Below are positions 37,001 through 45,635 of a stretch of DNA of 64,000 bases, piece after piece (the first letter of the stretch is position 1; each line of letters begins with the position of its first letter). The position numbers were made by a program, and so were the translations under genes. The stretch comes from Marinitoga hydrogenitolerans DSM 16785. Lineage in GTDB: Bacteria > Thermotogota > Thermotogae > Petrotogales > Petrotogaceae. The notes beneath the pieces were generated by a model, which ran no database searches, was not told where the DNA came from, and was given only the letters and a program-made list of their open reading frames with translations. The stretch covers positions 1 to 64,000 of the forward strand of contig NZ_FQUI01000001.1 in NCBI RefSeq assembly GCF_900129175.1. Direction: 5' to 3'.

Positions 37001-39218
37001 ATTACCTGGAAAAGATTATTATTGGAAAATCCATTTTGAAGATGAAATGCATGGAATTACTGAATCAGAAATAAGAAAATTTACAACAACACAAAAACCA
37101 GAAATAACTTATGTGAATTTGTCTAATAATTCTACAAATATCGCATTAAATTTAACGTTAGAGTGGAATGCTTATGATCCTGATGAAGATATATTAAGCT
37201 ATAATATTCAGTTAATAAAAAGTGGTGAATTAGAAAATGATATTAATACAACAAATAACTCTTACACTTTTTCATTAACAGCTAATTCCAATTACATATT
37301 AAAACTTACAGCTAAAGATACAAAAGGAAGTAATTCTTCTACAGAAATATATTTCACAACAACACAAAATCCTATAATATATAATAATTCCTTAATACCA
37401 GATAGTTTTAATCATTTTAAAAATGGAGATAAAATATCTTGGAATGCTTACGACCCTGATGGTGATAACCTGTCTTATGAAATTTATATTGGAAAATTAC
37501 AAAATTCTTTAACCTTAGTTGGAACAACTGACTCAAATAATTATATTTTAAATAATTTAGATAATAATCAAATCTATTATTGGAAAATAATTGCATATGA
37601 TAATAAAGGTGGAAAATCTTCTTCTGAAATTAAACAATTTAAAACAAATGCCATTCCAGAATTTGATAATTCAAGATTTTATCCCGAAAATAATTCACCT
37701 GGAATAGAAAAAAATTTAACTTTAAGATGGTTTGCACATGATAATGATAATGATATATTAAAATATGATATATATTTGGGTAATAATAAATCAAATCTAA
37801 CAAAAATAGCAACAGATTATACCTATAATACATATAATATATTACTAAATTCTGAAACATATTATTGGAAAGTCATTGCTAAAGACTCCTATGGAGGAAT
37901 AACTGAATCGGAAATATTGAACTTCTACGTTAATAAACCACCAGATTTACCTGAAATAAATTATACATTACTTAATGGATTAGAAGCTTCCATTTCATGG
38001 AAATCAACTGATCCAGAAGGGCAAAATATTACATATGATTTGTTAAAATCTATTGATGACTCATCTTATAGTACAGAATTATATAATACTATACAAACAA
38101 ATTACTATGCTGAAAGACTTGTACCAAATACAACATATTATTGGAAGGTTAGATCTATTGATGAAAAAAATGATTCAAGTGAAGCTACTATTTCTTTCAC
38201 AACTGAAAATCCTGATACAAATATATTCACAATTGAAAAAGGTAGTTCTGAAAAAATCGAATCTATTATAGATCTTGTTGAATTTACAACGAATGATTTT
38301 GTATTTATTCAAAAAGAAGATAATACATATTATCTAACAAAAATAGACAGAATCGGAACTGAAACAACTATAAATTCGTCCAGTACAATTAATATTACAC
38401 CATATTTCCTTGATAATAATTCAGATATTCTATTAATAGGAATTGGTAATGGAAAAATCTCATTCGAAGAATATGATAACAATTTAGTCCTAAATGGTTC
38501 AACATCAACCAATATTCCAGCAACAACTATTAAAGATTTCATAAAACTACCAAATAATGATTATTTAGTTCTTGGTAATAATTCGGGAAATGCATTTATT
38601 TCAAAAATCGATATTACTACTGGATCAACTATTTTAAATTCTCTTTATTATAATAATTCTGAGTTAAATGCTGGTATACAAATAGTTGATAATGATGGAA
38701 ATAATAAATATATTATATGTGGGACATTAGATAATAAAGGTTATTTGATAAAAATGGATGAAAAATTTATAGTTGAAGATGAAAAAAATATTGATAGTGT
38801 TGATACTTTAGTCGATATCATACAAGGTAACGATAGTTTTATTGTATTAGGATTTAAAAATAATGATCTAATTGTAAAAGAATATAATTATAGGTTAAAT
38901 GAATTGTGGTCTCCTATCTATGAAAATAGCTTTGAAACAAATATCGCAAAGATAAATAAAACCTCTGACGGATATATAATTTTATTAAATACACTTGATG
39001 GAAATATTGAATTGTTAAAAACTGATAATAATATAAATATCACCAAAAAAGCAACATTTGGTAGGAATGGCGAAGATTTTGCAAAAGGTATAATACAAAC
39101 ATCTGATAATGGATATATAATATTTGGAAAGACTAAATCATTTAAAGATCAAATCAATGGAAATTCATACATCATAAAAACAGATTCAAAATTATTAGGA
39201 TGGATTACACCAGAATAG
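34098..39218 (+). CDS. Giant lipoprotein with about 14 fibronectin-III-like repeats
   Basis: 1706 residues. An N-terminal signal (about 1-32) ends in a lipobox LILNSC, so the protein is likely lipid-anchored and surface-exposed. From about 35 to 1370 there are about 14 tandem repeats of 90-100 residues. They typically open with a Pro/Asn-rich strand and SLKPxFxWN, then DPDNDxLxYxxY, then TxYYWKIIAxDS, and close with F.TT.KP. These have the form of bacterial FN3 modules. The last 330 residues form a different domain with repeated LPNNDYLVLGNNSG and TSDNGYIIFGKTKS-like units, suggesting a beta-propeller. No catalytic motif is seen. It may bind glycans, cells or surfaces. It lies 43 bases after pgl and directly before its probable partner at 39232. 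Confidence 0.85.
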   Translation: MIKKLKKMNKIILFKQLIYMLLIIVLLILNSCIFNIKPPKPILEYPKTNMLENLPLKIDISWILEKNVSPEGYTFEVYYGKSPNALSSKISVSNTYATIKNLEPETIYYLKIRSIKGSAYTDSNLYEFKTTDIPKISFNITKNTIYTDHFQLSWEATDRDGIKKYELYQSNNSDFADSKKIYEGLNNFFTIYNLEYGKKYYFKLIAYDNLNVASEKNVNIQVSDAEFYGFLPSNNSKSIPIGEINFSWNYTFDSNYLFIFSPNQDFTDDGNYYMQRELSEKNYTLRNLPSGMTFYWKVVDVRNNISSPVLSFTTSYKPEIELTYPKKTLETENFAVGVTTEATITWEATDLDNDPLTFTITLKKIDENTNIDYVDFSEQPIFQKTTNNRYFPLSLFPLEKNTFYALRVDVDDGKGNFVIGKPIKFRTNLAPSKPYNLHPNNEINIPTDTVTLTWEGFDPDDGVHFNVYFGESSTNLTFKDQTNKNYYIIHNLEYNKKYFWKIEAIDSNNATSISDIAFFTTNKKPIFKSISPENDATNISLKPSFIWNFEDDNISFYKVYFSKDSDELSLIATTTNNSFNFSNYILPETRYKWEIIAYDSANASETSGINYFVTTNKPNIEPTIPNNNSNNVSLKPVFSWNASDPDNDALNYTLNINSSGVLMTYDSLESTSFEIPDYLTPGTEYSWSIIATDSNLATAISATQTFKTTQQPTITLIFPLSQSDMDATVTLNWNANDPNNDNLIYYIYLNDTEVGTTSNSTFVLSELAPNTIYSWKIVVMDSNFATAISEEATFSTGTTPNTNPDITNIYDYYEPTKEYTLSEEKYPNKLKILWNPVPDITQYAIYKKSNDEESLIKTNITDTYAIINIPEGGKYDIFVRAYNNKGFYSESEHINLNINIPPILQDFSPRNGETNVSLTPKIIWFAEDLDSSTFNGYIYFGESENNLNNYEYISNANNSSEYTLKEPLLPGKDYYWKIHFEDEMHGITESEIRKFTTTQKPEITYVNLSNNSTNIALNLTLEWNAYDPDEDILSYNIQLIKSGELENDINTTNNSYTFSLTANSNYILKLTAKDTKGSNSSTEIYFTTTQNPIIYNNSLIPDSFNHFKNGDKISWNAYDPDGDNLSYEIYIGKLQNSLTLVGTTDSNNYILNNLDNNQIYYWKIIAYDNKGGKSSSEIKQFKTNAIPEFDNSRFYPENNSPGIEKNLTLRWFAHDNDNDILKYDIYLGNNKSNLTKIATDYTYNTYNILLNSETYYWKVIAKDSYGGITESEILNFYVNKPPDLPEINYTLLNGLEASISWKSTDPEGQNITYDLLKSIDDSSYSTELYNTIQTNYYAERLVPNTTYYWKVRSIDEKNDSSEATISFTTENPDTNIFTIEKGSSEKIESIIDLVEFTTNDFVFIQKEDNTYYLTKIDRIGTETTINSSSTINITPYFLDNNSDILLIGIGNGKISFEEYDNNLVLNGSTSTNIPATTIKDFIKLPNNDYLVLGNNSGNAFISKIDITTGSTILNSLYYNNSELNAGIQIVDNDGNNKYIICGTLDNKGYLIKMDEKFIVEDEKNIDSVDTLVDIIQGNDSFIVLGFKNNDLIVKEYNYRLNELWSPIYENSFETNIAKINKTSDGYIILLNTLDGNIELLKTDNNINITKKATFGRNGEDFAKGIIQTSDNGYIIFGKTKSFKDQINGNSYIIKTDSKLLGWITPE

Positions 39219-39231
39219 ATTGGAGGATAAT

Positions 39232-40494
39232 ATGAAAAAATATTTATTTCTTATTTTAATCATCTTTATAACGTATTTAACCTTTGGACGTGTAAACAAT
39301 ATATATATAGAATACAATTATGACTTTTGGGAATACGGTAATAACTCCACATTAACAAATATTCACTCCTTATATTTAGGATATGATTTTGGAAATATCC
39401 CTTTAAAATTACAAATCGGAAGCCAAAATGACTTGCAATTTTCTAGTATTATTTCAACCTTTGCCTCTTTTGGAAAAATATATATTGAACCTTATTTGAA
39501 ATACACCTCAGAGTTTTCTCTCGGAATAAAAATGAATTATTCTCATTTTTATTTAAATTATTATCTAAACAAAAATTTAAAACAAATACTTGGAATAGGT
39601 TTTAATATCCCTCTTTTAAAATTTGGAAAAGACGATATATCTTATATTAAAAGCGAGAACCATATAAAAGCAACTGCTGGAAAAAAAATTAAAATTAAAC
39701 TCATAGCAAAATCAGAAAATTTCCCCTCAGAAAATGTTGATATTTATTATAACATTAACGATGGTAAGAAATTTTATGCTGGAAAAACTAATGCATTTGG
39801 AGAAATTGAATTAATATTGCCAATAATATATAAAACAGGAAATTATAAAATTAATATTTTTAATGGTGAGAATTTGATTAAACAAATCTCTTTAGATATA
39901 TATCCAGATGAACCTTATAAAGTCAACATTGATTTTAATAAGGATATAATTTTTACAGATAATCAAGAAATATTAAAAATTAGAAATATTAGAGTTTTTG
40001 ATAAATATTCAAACATGATAAAAAATATTGATATACAATTCATTAATTTCAAATTTTTAGGCGATTATAAAAAAATAAAATATTCTTACTTAGATAACAC
40101 ATTGATTTTGGATCCTTTTAAAAAAAGTGGAATGTATAATTTATACTTTGAAGTTAACATAAACGGAAAATACATAAATGGCATAAAAACTATTACAGTA
40201 AAAAATAATCCAAAAGATATAGAAAAGATTGAATTTGATATAACATATTTAGGAAAAGAGGGTAATTATGCTGTTTTTGAAATAAAAAAACCCAATATTA
40301 TTTTTTTAAATTCACAAAATGAATATATTGATAATTTTTTTATTTATTATAAAAACAAAAAAATACTTATTAAAAATAATAGATTTAAAATCTCTATAAA
40401 TGATAATTTTCCAAATGAATTTATTTTTGACACTGAAATAAAATATTACAATTATAATAGCATAATTCAAAAAAAAGTAATAATCAACAATTAA
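39232..40494 (+). CDS. Exported protein with beta-rich N-terminal region and Ig-like domains
   Basis: A 420-residue product starting MKKYLFLILIIFITYLTFG, a clear signal peptide without lipobox. Residues about 25-130 alternate aromatic-rich strands (YIEYNYDFW, IYIEPYLKY, FSLGIKMNYSHFYLNYYL), like outer-membrane beta-barrel strands. Residues about 145-420 look like two or three Ig/FN3-type beta sandwiches (for example IKIKLIAKSEN, then VDIYYNINDGKKFYAGKTNAFGEIEL). I do not recognise the family. ATG 39232 follows TGGAGG; the apparent TTG at 39220 is within that site. Thirteen bases behind the FN3 lipoprotein gene, so probably a functional pair at the cell surface. Confidence 0.75.
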   Translation: MKKYLFLILIIFITYLTFGRVNNIYIEYNYDFWEYGNNSTLTNIHSLYLGYDFGNIPLKLQIGSQNDLQFSSIISTFASFGKIYIEPYLKYTSEFSLGIKMNYSHFYLNYYLNKNLKQILGIGFNIPLLKFGKDDISYIKSENHIKATAGKKIKIKLIAKSENFPSENVDIYYNINDGKKFYAGKTNAFGEIELILPIIYKTGNYKINIFNGENLIKQISLDIYPDEPYKVNIDFNKDIIFTDNQEILKIRNIRVFDKYSNMIKNIDIQFINFKFLGDYKKIKYSYLDNTLILDPFKKSGMYNLYFEVNINGKYINGIKTITVKNNPKDIEKIEFDITYLGKEGNYAVFEIKKPNIIFLNSQNEYIDNFFIYYKNKKILIKNNRFKISINDNFPNEFIFDTEIKYYNYNSIIQKKVIINN

Positions 40495-40524
40495 ACTTTA
40501 TTACTAAAACCAGCGTCTAAATAG

Positions 40525-40553
40525 TTGAAAAAAAAATATTTTTATGTTATAAT
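40525..40553 (+). promoter_or_regulatory. Promoter of ssrA (tmRNA)
   Basis: TTGAAA (40525-40530), 17-base spacer, TATAAT (40548-40553) with extended TGT. Initiation near 40560 would be a few bases before the mature 5' end, as expected. Confidence 0.85.
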
Positions 40554-40564
40554 CTAAAAAGCCT

Positions 40565-40925
40565 GGGGACGAAACGGTTTCGACGGGGGTAGAGTAAGTC
40601 GGAAAGCGAGCCGTGGAAGACTGTTCCCACGTTAAATAATCGGTCAAAAAAGAGAATTGCCGAAGAAAATTACGCATTAGCTGCTTAATTTAATTAGCAG
40701 CCGTCCTTTCAATCGTTCTGGGTCAAATGGTTGAATAGGGCGTCATAATTATGACCCTTACCCAAAAACTTTTCTCCCGGGTTTTTGGGGAAACATTAGG
40801 GAGATAGCTTAATCTTATCCTGCCTGTGGGAGAAGATTAAGCAAAAAACAAAACACAGGCTGCGCTCGGAGACGTCCGGTTTACTCTACTTTCGGACGCG
40901 GGTTCGACTCCCGCCGTCTCCACCA
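40565..40925 (+). ncRNA. ssrA: tmRNA (ssrA)
   Basis: Transfer-messenger RNA rescues stalled ribosomes and tags the nascent chain for proteolysis. The 5' end GGGGACG pairs with CGTCTCC near the 3' end (acceptor stem, one G-U), and CCA is encoded. GGTTCGACTCC forms the T-arm, and GAAACGGTTTCGACGGGGG is the conserved 5' region. The tag frame ends ...AEENYALAA-stop (codons 40659-40688), with the familiar YALAA degron. The exact resume codon upstream (frame ...KKRI before AEEN) cannot be fixed by eye. Several pseudoknot-like GC hairpins lie between 40700 and 40860. About 361 nt. Confidence 0.96.
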
Positions 40926-40963
40926 AACCATTGAGTAATGGCTTTTAAAGCCTAAAACTCCCA

Positions 40964-40983
40964 GGAGCCCTATATGGGGCTCC
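40964..40983 (+). terminator. Intrinsic terminator after tmRNA
   Basis: Stem GGAGCCC / GGGCTCC with loop TATATG, followed by CTTCTTTATA, a weak T-tract. Confidence 0.7.
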
Positions 40984-40992
40984 CTTCTTTAT

Positions 40993-41012
40993 AAAAAACG
41001 CCCTTAGAGGGC
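40993..41012 (-). terminator. Terminator of the Pel-like operon
   Basis: On the minus strand GCCCT, loop CTA, AGGGC, then GTTTTTTAT. It overlaps the final codons of the GT4 gene and closes the twelve-gene run. Confidence 0.82.
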
Positions 41013-42473
41013 ATTTTTATTATGTAAATATTCTAAAATTATTTTTTTATCAATATTTTTTTCTTTATTAAAAAAGAATTTTGGAATCTCCAAATAATTG
41101 ATTTTTTTGATAGGATTTTTCAAATATTTTTCTATTCTTTCAAGATACTTTTTTGCAGTAATTTCCCATGTAAAATTCTCAATAACTCTTTTTTTACCCA
41201 ATTCGGAATATTTTTTAAAATTTTCTAATCCTTCAATCATTCCATCTGCTATATTATTTTCATCAAATGGATCTATCAAAACTCCATATTTCCCTCTATC
41301 GAAAGCTTCCATTGGCCCACCATTTTTTGTAGCTACAATAGCCAATCCCACTGCTGCTGCTTCTATTGGAGCCAATCCAAACGGTTCATAGAATGCTGGT
41401 AAAACGAATATCGAATTTTTCTTTACAAAATATCTATACGCACTTGCTAATTCTTCCTGTCCCGGAACATCAAATAATGAAACTTTTCCCTTTAATCCAT
41501 AATCTTCTATTATTCTTTTTATTTCATCTATTATTTTCTGCTCTTTTTCTGATAATTTGTTTATATCTTCAAAACTGTTAATTAATCCTCTAACAAATAT
41601 TACAAGATTAGCTATTTGTTGAAGCTTTTTTGATTTTGCATAAGCTCTAATAGCTCCAAGATGATTCTTTTTTTCATCTACCCTACTTGACAATACTATA
41701 TATTGCTTATTTTTTTCTTTTATATCTCTTGATAAATATTTTTCTATTTTTTGCCAGAATTCTTTGTCCATTTCTTTCTTTTCTGAAGAAAATATGTTTA
41801 CATTAACACCTGGAGAAATCACTTCAAACTTATTATCATCATTAATATCTATTGCCTCTTCATATAATGGATGTGCATATTGTTCAAAACGCTCTAAATT
41901 AGTACTAACAATATTAAATGCTGAGCGGTTCATAGAAGTTCTTTCGGCATGAATCCTTATAGAGAAATTGTATTCTCTATCATAACTATCAAAGTTATGT
42001 ATATTTACACCTAGTTTATCTATTTTTTGTGCCCCTAAAGAATGCGCTGTAAATGAAAAAGGAATATTTGTTATTTCTTCAAAAATAGCTCCAGTAATTC
42101 CTCCATCCCCATAATGTGTCGTAATAAAATCCGGTTTTTGATTTATGTTTTTATAATATTTAAAAATACCTTCAGCAAATTCTTTTAAATAAGGCCAAAG
42201 TAATTCTTTTCTTAAAAATCTTTCTCCTCCAAATGGAATTCTAATAATTCTAAGATTTTTAGTGTCATCATAAGAATCAATATTTTCTTTAAATTCTGGC
42301 CAATTTTCATCATCTATTTTTCTTGTAAAAATATCTACAAACACTCCTAACTTTGATAATTCTTTAGCTACTTCTCTAACATAAATAAGTTGTCCACCAA
42401 AATCCTGGTGTTCCGTCAATCGTGAATTATTTTTATCAAAATTACCCTGTGGATTAAAAAACGCTATCCTCAC
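41004..42473 (-). CDS. Sucrose-phosphate-synthase-like GT4 glycosyltransferase
   Basis: The 489-residue protein matches GT4 enzymes of the sucrose- or mannosylfructose-phosphate synthase group. Features are HQDFGGQLIYVREVAKELSKLG with the sugar-phosphate-binding Gly-Gly, HYGDGGITGAIFEE, FTAHSLGAQK, NIVSTNLERFEQY, FEVISPGVNVNIF, ILSSRVDEKKNHLGAI and the donor-site LPAFYEPFGLAPIEAAAVG. No phosphatase domain is fused. The product may be a sucrose-like or mannosylfructose-like disaccharide phosphate, either a compatible solute or a glycan building block. It is the last gene of the Pel-like operon and overlaps the GH114 gene by four bases. Confidence 0.85.
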   Translation of the reverse strand: MRIAFFNPQGNFDKNNSRLTEHQDFGGQLIYVREVAKELSKLGVFVDIFTRKIDDENWPEFKENIDSYDDTKNLRIIRIPFGGERFLRKELLWPYLKEFAEGIFKYYKNINQKPDFITTHYGDGGITGAIFEEITNIPFSFTAHSLGAQKIDKLGVNIHNFDSYDREYNFSIRIHAERTSMNRSAFNIVSTNLERFEQYAHPLYEEAIDINDDNKFEVISPGVNVNIFSSEKKEMDKEFWQKIEKYLSRDIKEKNKQYIVLSSRVDEKKNHLGAIRAYAKSKKLQQIANLVIFVRGLINSFEDINKLSEKEQKIIDEIKRIIEDYGLKGKVSLFDVPGQEELASAYRYFVKKNSIFVLPAFYEPFGLAPIEAAAVGLAIVATKNGGPMEAFDRGKYGVLIDPFDENNIADGMIEGLENFKKYSELGKKRVIENFTWEITAKKYLERIEKYLKNPIKKINYLEIPKFFFNKEKNIDKKIILEYLHNKNAL

Positions 42474-43396
42474 TTTTTCACCTCATTTTTAAAATATTTT
42501 AATGCTTTTGATATGTCGTTTAACTTTCTATTTTTATTAGCTGGATAACCATAAAATCCATATTTATTACATAAATTAATAAAATCAAATATCTTTTCTT
42601 CATTAGGGTTTCCTGGATCATAAATATAATCTGTTACTAACACAAATTTATCAGAATTCTTAATTGTTAATATATATTTCAATCTATTAAAAATATATTT
42701 TTTAGATCTTTTATTTTCACCTTTATAAAACAAGCTTTCTACACCTATACCGGAAATTGTATTTAAATATTCATTATTATAATCATATTCCAATATATTT
42801 TCCGCATTCTGGGGAACAATTAAAAATGCAGGTTCTTTTTTTCTGGCATATTTTGCTATTTCTATAACAAATTTTATCATTTCTGATGCTGTTATTTCTT
42901 TATCATAACCTCTTTCAGCCCAATACACATAAGTATCTACTAAATCCAGATAAACACCCTTAAATCCTTGAGATATTATTTTATCTAAATAATTAAAAAT
43001 TATTTCTTTCCATTCATTATCCCAATACTTCACTTTATAATTCCCAGGCCAATTTGGATTCTCACCATCCAACCAACCTGGTGGATCATCATACCATTTA
43101 TTTTGCCAATAGTATCTATAATCTTCAGCTTCACCTATACTTAGATATGCCAAGGTTATTATCCCTTTTTCATTTAATCCTTGAATTTCAGAAAACGAAA
43201 ATTCATTTTCTTTGCTTCCATCTTTTGAATAATCAATTACTAAAAATTTTGGTTTGTAATAAATAGTAATATTATTTAAATTGATATGTGTTAATTGATA
43301 TATAACTGGAACTTCAACCTTTTCAATAAATAACGTAAAAAAGATTGGACTACTTATTATTGCTATCAAAAATATAATAATAATATACTTTTCCAT
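42470..43396 (-). CDS. GH114/TM1410-like glycosidase (PelA hydrolase-type)
   Basis: The 308-residue protein has an N-terminal membrane anchor or uncleaved signal (about 4-24) and a TIM-barrel glycosidase domain. The domain shows FLVIDYSKDG, GIITLAYLSIGEAEDYRYYW, PGWLDGENPNWPGNYKVKYWD, GFKGVYLDLVDTYVYW and FLIVPQNAENI. These motifs define the TM1410/GH114 group, which includes endo-alpha-1,4-polygalactosaminidase and is related to the N-terminal hydrolase domain of PelA in the Pel system. Here it is a stand-alone protein in the same operon as the PelA-type deacetylase, suggesting it trims or releases the polymer outside the membrane. Substrate by inference. Confidence 0.83.
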   Translation of the reverse strand: MEKYIIIIFLIAIISSPIFFTLFIEKVEVPVIYQLTHINLNNITIYYKPKFLVIDYSKDGSKENEFSFSEIQGLNEKGIITLAYLSIGEAEDYRYYWQNKWYDDPPGWLDGENPNWPGNYKVKYWDNEWKEIIFNYLDKIISQGFKGVYLDLVDTYVYWAERGYDKEITASEMIKFVIEIAKYARKKEPAFLIVPQNAENILEYDYNNEYLNTISGIGVESLFYKGENKRSKKYIFNRLKYILTIKNSDKFVLVTDYIYDPGNPNEEKIFDFINLCNKYGFYGYPANKNRKLNDISKALKYFKNEVKK

Positions 43397-43400
43397 ATTA

Positions 43401-44303
43401 TCACCTGTATTTTTCTCTTATTTTTCTCCAATCACTTAATGGTGCTATTGCTCCTAAATATTTTAATTTTTCTGCTGCAAAAGCCAATCCCAACTTTGTA
43501 GATTCTAATATTTCAAGGTCATTTATTATACCAGTATAAAACCCTGACCACACTGCATCGCCTGCACCTGTAACATCAACTACTTTTGTAGCATATGTTG
43601 AAAGATGAATTTCATATTTTTTATTATAAACTAAAACTCCATCTTTTCCCAAGGTAAAAAGAATATTTTTTATTCCAAAATTCTTAAAATATTTCACATA
43701 ATCCTCCAAAGATCTTTCACCAAAAATATTATTTGCATCATCTAAAGAAGGCTTTATGAAGTCAATATATGGACCTAATTTTTCCAAAACTTCTATTATA
43801 GTATAATTATTTTTCCATAACACTTTTCTATAATTTGGATCAAAACCTATTTTAATACCTTTTTCTTTTGCCAGTTCAACTAAATTTAATATTTTTTCAA
43901 GTTGTTTTGTTTCAGAAATAGCCCATGAGGAAATATGTATAATTTTAAATTTATTTATATTCAAGTCTTGTGGAATACTTAATTTTAAAGATGCGCTTCT
44001 GTAAGCTTTAAATTCGGGAGTACTTTCAGATTTATTTACAAAAACTATATCCGTATATACATCCTCTCTTTCACTTAAATAGTCTATTTTTACATTTTTT
44101 TCATTTAAATAATCTTTTATATATTTCCCAAAAGGATCTTTACCAACAGTAGATAATATATAACTCTCTATTCCTTGACGAGCAATATTTATTGCAATAT
44201 TAGACGGTGAACCGCCAAAAAACTTTTGGAAAACGGTTGCATTTTCTAAAGAATTAGACTGCGTAATCATATCAATTAATACTTCACCTATTGATAAAAA
44301 CAT
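43401..44303 (-). CDS. PfkB-family sugar kinase (fructokinase-like)
   Basis: Ribokinase-fold kinase of about 300 residues. It begins MFLSIGEVLIDMI, has the N-terminal substrate motif FFGGSPSNIAINIARQG, VGKDPFGKYI, IGFDPNYRKVLW, and the C-terminal PfkB signature VVDVTGAGDAVWSGFYTG with the catalytic Asp in GAGD. It most resembles bacterial fructokinases/2-keto-3-deoxygluconate kinases. An in-frame start at 44342 lies inside the previous gene; AAGGAGAG before ATG 44303 decides the start. With the SPS-like GT4 it could interconvert fructose and fructose 6-phosphate. Confidence 0.88.
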   Translation of the reverse strand: MFLSIGEVLIDMITQSNSLENATVFQKFFGGSPSNIAINIARQGIESYILSTVGKDPFGKYIKDYLNEKNVKIDYLSEREDVYTDIVFVNKSESTPEFKAYRSASLKLSIPQDLNINKFKIIHISSWAISETKQLEKILNLVELAKEKGIKIGFDPNYRKVLWKNNYTIIEVLEKLGPYIDFIKPSLDDANNIFGERSLEDYVKYFKNFGIKNILFTLGKDGVLVYNKKYEIHLSTYATKVVDVTGAGDAVWSGFYTGIINDLEILESTKLGLAFAAEKLKYLGAIAPLSDWRKIREKYR

Positions 44304-44304
44304 T

Positions 44305-45093
44305 TTATCTCTCCTTATAAAAATTTGGTTTTCTATCATCAAAAATATTATTATATTTATTTAATTTTTTGTTTAATGCTTCTTCCGGATCAATCTCTAC
44401 AACCTTTACTTTATCACCTTTTTTTGGAAATCTTATTATTACTTCCCCTTTTGGATTTGTTATTTGACTCATTCCTGTAAATTCATTTGAATTTAAAACA
44501 TTAACTTCTTCACCCCATCTATTTGAAGTAACTATAAACACTTTATTCTCTAAAGATCTTATCTTGTTAGCTTCCTGACAATATGGCATTACTAAATTCG
44601 CACTATGCGCAATTATTTGAGCTCCTTTTAAAGATAATGTTCTAAAAGATTCTGGGAAAAACCAATCAAAACATATAGCTAGACCTACTTTTACTCCATT
44701 TACATTTTCAACCCAAAAACCTGTATTCCCATTTTCAAAAAACAACTTTTCTTCATAAAACAAATGTGTTTTTCTATATATTCTGTGACTTCCATCGCTT
44801 TTTATCAATATGGAAGAATTAAAAAATAAATTCTCTTCTTTTTCTACAAATCCAAAAACCACATTTGTTTTTTTAGATATTGCAAAGTCTTTAAATGCTC
44901 TTATAGAAAAACCATTTTTATTTTCAGAAACCCATTCTACTTCATTTTTGGTATTAAAAGTATAACCAGTAAAAGCTAATTCAGGAAAAACAAATAAATC
45001 TGCATTTACATTTTTTATTAAATTTATACCTCTTTCAACATTCTCTTTTACTTGAAAGAGCTCTGGTCTAAATTGAACTAATCCTATTTTCAT
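44305..45093 (-). CDS. Carbon-nitrogen hydrolase (nitrilase superfamily)
   Basis: The 262-residue amidohydrolase has the Glu-Lys-Cys triad of the superfamily: Glu in FPELAFTGY, Lys in RIYRKTHLF, and Cys in GLAICFDWFFPES. Relatives include omega-amidases, N-carbamoyl amide hydrolases and deaminated-glutathione amidases; the substrate cannot be read from the sequence. Its ATG overlaps the cyclo-ligase stop by four bases and it ends two bases before the PfkB kinase, so it is firmly within the operon. Confidence 0.88.
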   Translation of the reverse strand: MKIGLVQFRPELFQVKENVERGINLIKNVNADLFVFPELAFTGYTFNTKNEVEWVSENKNGFSIRAFKDFAISKKTNVVFGFVEKEENLFFNSSILIKSDGSHRIYRKTHLFYEEKLFFENGNTGFWVENVNGVKVGLAICFDWFFPESFRTLSLKGAQIIAHSANLVMPYCQEANKIRSLENKVFIVTSNRWGEEVNVLNSNEFTGMSQITNPKGEVIIRFPKKGDKVKVVEIDPEEALNKKLNKYNNIFDDRKPNFYKER

Positions 45094-45635
45094 AAATTAT
45101 CACCTTTTATAATTCTTTTTTCTGTAATAATAACATCCATTTTTATATCATGATTATACGTTGGAACATCTTTTAATATCTGAAAATCAAAAGCTGTTCC
45201 AATTAATAAGCCTTTTTTATATTTTGAAAAATATCTATCATAATAACCTCCACCATATCCAAGCCTGAACAATCTTTCATCAAATGCTATTCCTGGAATT
45301 AAAAATATATCTATTATTTTATTATAAATCTCTCCAACAGGTTCCATTATACCATATTTTCCTTTTTCAAACTCATCAAAAGAAGATATTTTTACAAAAT
45401 ACATATCCTTTCCTTTTATTTTAGGAAATAATATATCCTTATCTTTTAATAAATCAATTAAATTTAACAAATCCACTTCTTTTCTAAATGGATAATACAT
45501 AGCTATACTTTTAAATTTTCTATTTTCTATATATTTTAAAATATTCGTTCTTATCAAATAGCTGTATCTATCATACATATCTTTTTCTAAACTCATTCTT
45601 TTTTTTAGCATTACTTTTCTTATACCATCTTTCAT
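45090..45635 (-). CDS. 5-formyltetrahydrofolate cyclo-ligase
   Basis: MTHFS (YgfA type) converts 5-formyl-THF to 5,10-methenyl-THF with ATP. The 181 residues show an N-terminal basic helix, AMYYPFRKEVDLLNLI, FPKIKGKDMYFV, DIFLIPGIAFDERLFRLGYGGGYYDRYFSK (phosphate-binding Gly-rich loop) and a DVIITEKRII end, all typical. It overlaps both neighbours by four bases, an unusual place for a folate gene within an exopolysaccharide cluster. Confidence 0.95.
   Translation of the reverse strand: MKDGIRKVMLKKRMSLEKDMYDRYSYLIRTNILKYIENRKFKSIAMYYPFRKEVDLLNLIDLLKDKDILFPKIKGKDMYFVKISSFDEFEKGKYGIMEPVGEIYNKIIDIFLIPGIAFDERLFRLGYGGGYYDRYFSKYKKGLLIGTAFDFQILKDVPTYNHDIKMDVIITEKRIIKGDNL

Noticed and set aside
35900-37920. 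Near-repeats in the FN3 region as a DNA-level repeat or CRISPR
   Set aside because: Similarity is at the protein level between diverged FN3 modules; spacing and sequence are too irregular for a DNA repeat array.
40700-40860. GC-rich hairpins as separate small RNAs or terminators
   Set aside because: They lie within the tmRNA and fit its pseudoknot region.
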